From an uncultured Olegusella sp. (GTDB taxonomy: Bacteria; Actinomycetota; Coriobacteriia; Coriobacteriales; Atopobiaceae): a stretch of 7,769 nt of DNA. This document shows, one piece after another, positions 1 to 3,565 of this stretch. The notes under the pieces are model-generated. The model searched no databases and was not told the DNA's origin. It worked only from the letters and a program-made list of their open reading frames with translations. Numbering within the stretch: position 1 is the stretch's first letter; each line of letters begins with the position of its first letter. The DNA lies in NCBI RefSeq assembly GCF_947253395.1, contig NZ_CAMXYY010000069.1:1-7769 (forward strand), written 5' to 3'. A program made the position numbers and the translations under genes.

Positions 1-12
1 ACCCATAAGGTT

Positions 13-45
13 TCGTCGGCAGCGTCAGATGTGTATAAGAGACAG
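13..45 (+). other. Illumina Nextera (Tn5) read-1 adapter, sequencing artefact
   Basis: These 33 bases match exactly, from memory, the Nextera read-1 transposase adapter. They include the 19-bp Tn5 mosaic end at 27-45, ending TATAAGAGACAG. Read in frame the mosaic end gives the peptide MYKRQ, a well-known signature of adapter contamination in predicted proteins. It is not biological sequence. The 12 bases before it (1-12) are therefore of unknown origin, and genuine genome sequence should be assumed only from base 46. Confidence 0.97.
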
Positions 46-561
46 GATCAAAAGGTCTTTGTACAGGTTATTGCCACCGATTATGAAGGAATCCTTAAAG
101 AGGCTCGTATGATTGCTTCTTTACGTGGCGGCAAAAACATGTTAGTCAAGATTCCTGTGAGTCGCGAAGGTCTGCGGGCTATCCCTGCCGTCAAGGCAGA
201 GGGTATCAACATTTTGGCTACGGGTATCTATTCGCCCGACCAGGCATTCTGGGCAGCCAAGGCTGGCGCGGATTATCTGGCTCCTTACGTCAATCGTATG
301 TGCAACTATGGTGATGGTGTTGGTCAGGTTGCCGAACTCGTTGATACGCTGGCAATCTACAACATCGATTCCAAGGTTTGCGCTGCTTCCTTCAAGAATG
401 TCGATCAAGTACATCAACTGCTCGCCGCAGGTTGCCCTGCTTTGACCGTTGCTCCCGATGTCATCCGTGCCATGATCGATCACCCTGGTACCGCTATTGC
501 TGTTGACGAGTTTTCCGCCAACTGGCAGAAGGCATACGGCCGCAATACTCTCGAAGCATAG
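46..561 (+). CDS. fsa: Fructose-6-phosphate aldolase / transaldolase-like protein, 5' end missing
   Basis: This is a class I aldolase of the FSA/TalC (small transaldolase) family. Such enzymes act in the cytoplasm and form or split fructose 6-phosphate with dihydroxyacetone and glyceraldehyde 3-phosphate. About 171 native residues remain. Compared from memory with E. coli FsaA (220 aa), the alignment runs without gaps. The Schiff-base lysine lies in LVKIPV (codon 148-150) and the catalytic tyrosine in APYVNR (codon 286-288). They are 46 residues apart, as for Lys85 and Tyr131 in FsaA. The end, NWQKAYGR, matches the family C-terminus NWQ-x-AFGR. Roughly 50 N-terminal residues, including the early Asp of the active site, are missing because the contig begins inside the gene. 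An open frame starting at the ATG at 31 is false: its first five codons are adapter. Transaldolase activity instead of F6P aldolase activity cannot be excluded from sequence alone. Confidence 0.9.
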   Translation, partial: DQKVFVQVIATDYEGILKEARMIASLRGGKNMLVKIPVSREGLRAIPAVKAEGINILATGIYSPDQAFWAAKAGADYLAPYVNRMCNYGDGVGQVAELVDTLAIYNIDSKVCAASFKNVDQVHQLLAAGCPALTVAPDVIRAMIDHPGTAIAVDEFSANWQKAYGRNTLEA

Positions 562-633
562 GCTCGCAACGTCTTTTGCACTGCTTTTATGCATTTCAAG
601 TGCACTGCTCGTAAAGTTTGACGAGTGCGAGCC
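561..633 (+). other. Three-way-junction fold in the fsa 3' region
   Basis: A perfect 8-bp outer stem (GGCTCGCA 561-568 with TGCGAGCC 626-633) encloses two arms: TGCACT 577-582 with AGTGCA 599-604, and CTCGT 608-612 with ACGAG 621-625. The second arm abuts the outer stem directly, so the two could stack coaxially. The outer stem begins on the last base of the fsa stop codon. It has tRNA-like size but no T-loop sequence, so it is not a tRNA. The pairing is directly visible; that it is functional RNA is inference. Confidence 0.4.
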
Positions 634-656
634 ATAGTCATAATCGCTACCCCACC

Positions 657-694
657 TTGCCTCCCATTCCTAGTATCTAAGGACTGGGAGGCAA
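657..694 (+). terminator. Perfect 10-bp hairpin, likely fsa terminator
   Basis: TTGCCTCCCA (657-666) pairs perfectly with TGGGAGGCAA (685-694). After one mismatch (667/684), TCCT (668-671) pairs with AGGA (680-683), closing an 8-base loop. Position after fsa and strength suggest transcription termination, but only a poor T-tract follows (TTCATAT). The 3' arm contains GGGAGG, so the hairpin could instead mask a ribosome binding site. Confidence 0.45.
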
Positions 695-732
695 TTCATA
701 TCATGCTCTTGAGCCCCCCGCGGACACTCACG

Positions 733-796
733 GCTCTGTCGCACTACCTGCGCTGGGCGCATGTACGGTGACCCACACCACGCAGCTAGTCAGAGC
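733..796. other. Nested stem structure, candidate structured RNA
   Basis: Four collinear pairings nest around one axis: GCTCTG 733-738 with CAGAGC 791-796; ACTA 743-746 with TAGT 787-790; CTGCG 748-752 with CGCAG 781-785; TGGG 754-757 with CCCA 772-775. The apical loop is 758-771. GGCTC (732-736) can alternatively pair with GAGCC upstream (711-715), which excludes the outer helix. Local G+C is clearly higher than in the flanking AT-rich sequence. I recognise no known riboswitch or housekeeping RNA. The strand is undetermined. Confidence 0.35.
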
Positions 797-910
797 AGAA
801 AAGTGGCACACCTGCGAATGACAGAAAAACGAATGTTTTATGGACTTAACTTTTTAAAAAAAGACCAATACCTTTAGTCCCCAACTGTGCTACTCTTCTT
901 CAGACCAATT

Positions 911-916
911 TAATAT
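911..916 (+). promoter_or_regulatory. Candidate -10 element of the zinc operon
   Basis: TAATAT matches the sigma-70-type consensus at 4 of 6 positions and lies in an AT-rich stretch. No good -35 hexamer sits 16-18 bp upstream. If this is the -10 box, transcription would start near 922-924, inside the 12-bp element at 918-929. A repressor bound there would block the promoter. The call is weak by itself and rests mainly on that placement. Confidence 0.3.
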
Positions 917-917
917 T

Positions 918-929
918 GATTCTCATTTT
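918..929 (-). promoter_or_regulatory. Operator-like element, copy 1 (Fur/Zur-like)
   Basis: GATTCTCATTTT is the exact reverse complement of AAAATGAGAATC at 1011-1022. Read on the minus strand, AAAATGAGAATC shares AAAATGA and the trailing TC with the actinobacterial Zur box as I remember it (TGAAAATGATTTTCA). A zinc-responsive repressor site before a zinc uptake operon is expected. The adjoining palindrome TTCGAATTCGAA (928-939) may belong to the same site. Identity of the regulator is inference. Confidence 0.45.
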
Positions 930-939
930 CGAATTCGAA

Positions 940-1000
940 TTGAGCATGTTTTAAATTTGTCACCCACTTGAGTGCCGAATTGCCTGTCTGAACAGCTCAA
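940..1000 (+). other. Inner hairpin of the zinc-operon leader
   Basis: TTGAGC (940-945) pairs with GCTCAA (995-1000). After a bulged A at 946, TGTT (947-950) pairs with AACA (991-994), giving 10 bp in total. It nests exactly inside the 12-bp inverted repeat at 918-929/1011-1022, so the whole 918-1022 segment can fold as one long interrupted stem just upstream of the ribosome binding site at 1035-1040. Confidence 0.35.
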
Positions 1001-1010
1001 TAATCACTTC

Positions 1011-1022
1011 AAAATGAGAATC
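1011..1022 (+). promoter_or_regulatory. Operator-like element, copy 2 (Fur/Zur-like)
   Basis: AAAATGAGAATC is the perfect inverted partner of 918-929. It ends 12 bases before the ribosome binding site of the zinc-binding lipoprotein gene. Centre-to-centre distance to copy 1 is 93 bp, close to nine DNA helical turns, which would allow looping between bound repressors. Alternatively the pair forms the base of a leader RNA stem. Confidence 0.45.
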
Positions 1023-1034
1023 TGGCAAACGTGC

Positions 1035-1040
1035 AAGGAG
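1035..1040 (+). promoter_or_regulatory. Ribosome binding site deciding the lipoprotein start
   Basis: AAGGAG lies 5 bases before the ATG at 1046 and only 2 before the ATG at 1043, so 1046 is preferred. The upstream in-frame GTG at 1031 precedes this site and cannot use it. Confidence 0.75.
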
Positions 1041-1045
1041 ATATG

Positions 1046-2089
1046 ATGCACAAGAAATTCGTTAAAACGCTTGCAGTTGCGTTAGCAGCAGCCCTTCTAG
1101 CTCTCCCCTTGGCAGCCTGTGGCACTTCTGGCAAACAAGCTACAGGTTCAGGCAGCGCGAGTACGCAGTCTGGCGCCAAAAAAACGGTCTACACCAGCTT
1201 CTTTCCCATCTATGACCTCACCAAGACTATCGCCGGCGACAAGATGAACGTCGAAATGATTATCACTGGCAACCAAGAGCCTCACGACTTTGAACTACAA
1301 GCTTCCGAAATGGGCAAAATTTCCGAAGCAGATCTCATCATTTACAACGGTGCGGGAATGGAGTCCTTCATTGACGATCTCAAAGAGACTGCCAATGATG
1401 ACAATAAATTCCTCGATCTTTCTGAGAATCTCTCCTTACTCAAAAGCGACGATGATGAGGAAGAAGAGCACGAGCATGAAGAAGAACACGAACATGAGCA
1501 CTCCGACAGCGAGGATCATGACGAGAAGGACGAGGAGCACGAGCACCACCATCATCACCACGGTGGCGTCAATCCCCATACATGGCTGAGCATCAAGAAT
1601 GCAAAGAAGGAGCTCAACGCTATCTACGAGAAGCTCTCCGCAATTGATCCTGATAATGCTGAGTACTACAAAAAGAACCTTGATGAAGCAACTGCTAAAT
1701 TTGATGCCCTCGACAAAAAGTTCCAAGAGAAAATTTCTTCTGTCCCCGCAGACCAGCGCTATCTCATCGTGTCACACGCTGCATTCAACTATCTTGCCAA
1801 CGACTATGGTCTCAAGCAGGTCGCAGTAACTGGCATTTCTCCCGAGGACGAGCCTTCTGCTCAGCAGCTCGCTACAATTGCCGACTTTGTTAAGCAGCAC
1901 AAGGTCACTACGATATTTTTTGAGGGCACCGCAACTCCCAAGGTAGCTGAAACTCTCGCAAAAAATACCGGCGTAAAGACCGCAAGCATCTATACTATGG
2001 AAAGCGCCACCGATGAGGAAAAGGACCTCGGCTACCTTGGCCTTATGGAACGCAACCTTGATATGATTATGAAGTCTTTCGATAAGTAG
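1046..2089 (+). CDS. znuA: Zinc ABC transporter substrate-binding lipoprotein, ZnuA/AdcA type
   Basis: This extracytoplasmic solute-binding protein (cluster A-I) hands Zn2+ to an ABC importer. It has 347 aa from ATG 1046. The signal peptide (about 1-24) has a charged start, an Ala/Leu core and lipobox LAAC with Cys25 as the lipidated residue. A Gly/Ser-rich spacer follows. Metal ligands expected from the family are visible: His80 (EPHDFE), His178 (NPHTW), His244 (VSHAAF) and Glu293 (FFEGTA). The His/Glu set is that of zinc-type AdcA/ZnuA, not Mn-type PsaA, which has a Glu and an Asp. Residues 135-172 form an extremely acidic and His-rich loop ending in six histidines, the usual zinc-sensing or zinc-storing loop of this family. 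The C-terminal ZinT domain of streptococcal AdcA is absent. It is the first gene of a four-gene operon, 8 bases before the ATPase gene, and is probably repressed by zinc through the upstream operator-like elements. Annotation as adcA would be equally valid. Confidence 0.95.
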   Translation: MHKKFVKTLAVALAAALLALPLAACGTSGKQATGSGSASTQSGAKKTVYTSFFPIYDLTKTIAGDKMNVEMIITGNQEPHDFELQASEMGKISEADLIIYNGAGMESFIDDLKETANDDNKFLDLSENLSLLKSDDDEEEEHEHEEEHEHEHSDSEDHDEKDEEHEHHHHHHGGVNPHTWLSIKNAKKELNAIYEKLSAIDPDNAEYYKKNLDEATAKFDALDKKFQEKISSVPADQRYLIVSHAAFNYLANDYGLKQVAVTGISPEDEPSAQQLATIADFVKQHKVTTIFFEGTATPKVAETLAKNTGVKTASIYTMESATDEEKDLGYLGLMERNLDMIMKSFDK

Positions 2090-2097
2090 ATTTTCTT

Positions 2098-2775
2098 ATG
2101 GCAAACGCACTAGCTATCAGCGACTTAAGTTTTTCGTACGAAAAGGAATCCGTCCTTCATCAGCTGAATCTCTCAGTTGATGAAGGGCAGTTCCTTGCTC
2201 TTATTGGTGAAAATGGTGTTGGTAAGTCTACCTTGATGAATCTAATCTTGGGCAGGCTCAAACCTAGTTCCGGTCACATAAATCTTTTTGGTGATGTGCG
2301 CGCTATCGACAATCACTATCGTGACATTGCCTATGTTTCACAGAATGCAGTATTGGGCTATAAATACTTTCCCACTACGGTTGAAGAAGTAGTGCGCATT
2401 GAGCTTCGTCATCTTAAAAAGAAGGCAAGCATCACCAATCTTTTGGCGACAGTAGAACTCAAAGATCATGCAAATCGCCGTCTTAGTGAGCTCTCGGGTG
2501 GTCAACTTCAGCGTGTTGGACTCCTTTTGGCGCTCGCAAAAGACGCTCGTCTCATCCTTCTTGACGAACCAACCTCAGGAATCGACAAGATTTTTTCGGC
2601 TGAGCTCTATCAAATTTTGCGCGGGCTTGCCGATGAAGGACGCGCGATTGTACTGGTAACGCATCACCCCGCTGAAGCGACAGATTTTGTCGACAGAATT
2701 GTGCGTCTTAAAAACGGTAGCTGCTCTGAACTGGACCCCAGGCTGTGGAAGGGAGGTATGGAAGACCTTGTTTAA
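2098..2775 (+). CDS. znuC: Zinc ABC transporter ATP-binding protein, ZnuC/AdcC type
   Basis: This cytoplasmic ATPase subunit powers zinc import. It has 225 aa, at the short end for ZnuC. Motifs are in order: Walker A GENGVGKST (37-45), Q-loop Gln82 (AYVSQ), signature LSGGQ (132-136), Walker B LILLDEP (152-158), D-loop SGID (160-163) and H-loop His189. The segment after the signature reads QRVGLLLAL, where most ABC ATPases have QRV-x-x-A-R-AL, so the usual Arg is a Leu. All catalytic motifs are intact, so the protein should be active. No strong ribosome binding site precedes ATG 2098; with the previous stop only 8 bases away, translation is probably coupled to the lipoprotein gene. Its end overlaps the permease start by 8 bases. 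Zinc, not manganese, is inferred from the neighbouring binding protein. Confidence 0.93.
   Translation: MANALAISDLSFSYEKESVLHQLNLSVDEGQFLALIGENGVGKSTLMNLILGRLKPSSGHINLFGDVRAIDNHYRDIAYVSQNAVLGYKYFPTTVEEVVRIELRHLKKKASITNLLATVELKDHANRRLSELSGGQLQRVGLLLALAKDARLILLDEPTSGIDKIFSAELYQILRGLADEGRAIVLVTHHPAEATDFVDRIVRLKNGSCSELDPRLWKGGMEDLV
2751..2756 (+). promoter_or_regulatory. Ribosome binding site deciding the permease start
   Basis: GGGAGG lies inside the end of the ATPase gene, 11 bases before TTG 2768. The in-frame ATG at 2786 has no such site near it, and GTG 2687 lies far upstream. The spacing is long, so the TTG choice also leans on the conserved family N-terminus. Confidence 0.5.
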
Positions 2776-3553
2776 GTATGAATTTATGCAACGTGCCTTT
2801 ATGGTAGGCAGCATTTTGGCAATTATCTTGCCTTGCATTGGTCTTCCTATCATACTCAAGCGCCTATCGATGATGGGTGATACGCTTTCACATGCTTCGC
2901 TAGCTGGTGTTGCTGCGGGTCTTTGCTTTGGTTTTAATCCACTGCTGGGATCTATTGTTGCCTGCATTATTGCAGGTCTTGCAACCGAACTCATGAGCAG
3001 CAAACTCAAAGCTTATCAAGAAATTTCTGCTGTTATCGTACTTGCTTCTGCAATTGGCCTAGCGGGCATCTTTACCAGCCTTGCGGGTAACAGCAACTCC
3101 ATTAGCTCTTACCTTTTTGGTTCCATCGTGACCATTAGTGATATGGAGTTTTACCTCGTCATTATCATTGCCTGTGTCGTTCTCATTGCGTATCGTCTGC
3201 TTTATGACAAGCTCTACCTCAGTGTGCTCGATCCCGAAGCCGCAGCACTTCTTGGCATCAAGGCAAAGACCTTGAGCTTTGCATTTTCTTTCATGGTGGC
3301 CATTACGGTTTCCATCGCTGCAAAGACCATCGGCTCACTCATCGTATCTTCGCTTCTTGTTGTACCAGTCATTGGCGCTATGCAGCTGGGTCGCACCTAT
3401 AGAGGTACTTTGGCTATTGCCATCGTCATTTCGCTCATTTCGGTGTATGCAGGTTTATTTATTTCGTACTACTACAACCTGCGCCCCGGTGCGGTAATTG
3501 TGCTGATTAGCGTCTTTATTCTCGTTATTAGTCTGATTGTGAAAAAACGTTAG
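2768..3553 (+). CDS. znuB: Zinc ABC transporter permease, ZnuB/AdcB type
   Basis: This integral membrane subunit of the zinc importer belongs to the ABC-3 permease family. It has 261 aa from TTG 2768. That start gives MFKYEFMQRA, matching the usual AdcB/ZnuB opening (short leader, then Y-x-FMQRA). Starting at ATG 2786 would remove the Tyr-Glu-Phe part, and an upstream GTG at 2687 would add a tail lying entirely inside the ATPase gene. Seven or eight hydrophobic segments are visible. Family motifs include LSMMGDTLSHASLAGVAAG near the N-terminus and IVSSLLVVPVIGAMQLGR in the third quarter. The C-terminus ends in LIVKKR, as expected for a cytoplasmic tail. It overlaps the ATPase gene by 8 bases, so the two are translationally linked, and it is followed after 12 bases by the histidine-triad gene. 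Confidence 0.92.
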   Translation: MFKYEFMQRAFMVGSILAIILPCIGLPIILKRLSMMGDTLSHASLAGVAAGLCFGFNPLLGSIVACIIAGLATELMSSKLKAYQEISAVIVLASAIGLAGIFTSLAGNSNSISSYLFGSIVTISDMEFYLVIIIACVVLIAYRLLYDKLYLSVLDPEAAALLGIKAKTLSFAFSFMVAITVSIAAKTIGSLIVSSLLVVPVIGAMQLGRTYRGTLAIAIVISLISVYAGLFISYYYNLRPGAVIVLISVFILVISLIVKKR

Positions 3554-3565
3554 GAATTTCTAAAA

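Larger units (their letters stand above)
562..1045. other. Long non-coding gap between fsa and the zinc operon
   Basis: I see no convincing gene here. The left part (561-796) holds three separately annotated self-pairing modules. The middle part (797-910) is AT-rich. It includes a T5A7 tract at 851-862, a weak GGACT/AGTCC pairing (842-846 with 876-880), and an 8-bp direct repeat AGACCAAT at 862-869 and 902-909, exactly 40 bp apart. The right part (911-1045) is the putative promoter, operator and leader of the zinc operon. A 22-codon open frame at 703-771 is discussed under findings but is not supported enough to annotate. Confidence 0.7.

Noticed and set aside
31..45. ATG start and first five codons (MYKRQ) of the aldolase frame
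   Set aside because: These codons are Tn5 mosaic-end adapter sequence, not genome.
142..594. 150-codon open frame on the minus strand
   Set aside because: It is antisense to the aldolase gene, has no recognisable protein features, and its sense-strand partner is clearly the real gene.
561..633. tRNA gene
   Set aside because: The length and multi-arm fold are tRNA-like, but there is no T-loop TTCGA-type sequence and no proper anticodon arm; only a three-way junction is present.
731..830. Insertion-sequence end or remnant
   Set aside because: GGCTCTGTCGCA recalls some IS terminal repeats and a TCTGTC/GACAGA pair exists (735-740, 820-825). However, there is no transposase fragment, no target duplication, and the better explanation is a local fold.
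1031..1045. GTG 1031 or ATG 1043 as start of the zinc-binding lipoprotein
   Set aside because: GTG precedes the AAGGAG site and ATG 1043 is only 2 bases after it; ATG 1046 has proper spacing and gives a clean signal peptide.
1423..1430. TGAGAATC copy of the operator-like element inside the lipoprotein gene
   Set aside because: Only part of the 12-bp element is present and it lies in conserved coding sequence; it is most likely chance.
1436..1726. Minus-strand open frame rich in Val/Leu/Met
   Set aside because: It is the antisense shadow of the His/Glu-rich loop, whose biased codons suppress stops and mimic a membrane protein.
2687..2767. N-terminal extension of the permease to GTG 2687
   Set aside because: The extension lies wholly inside the ATPase gene and does not resemble permease N-termini, and the GGGAGG site lies after that codon.
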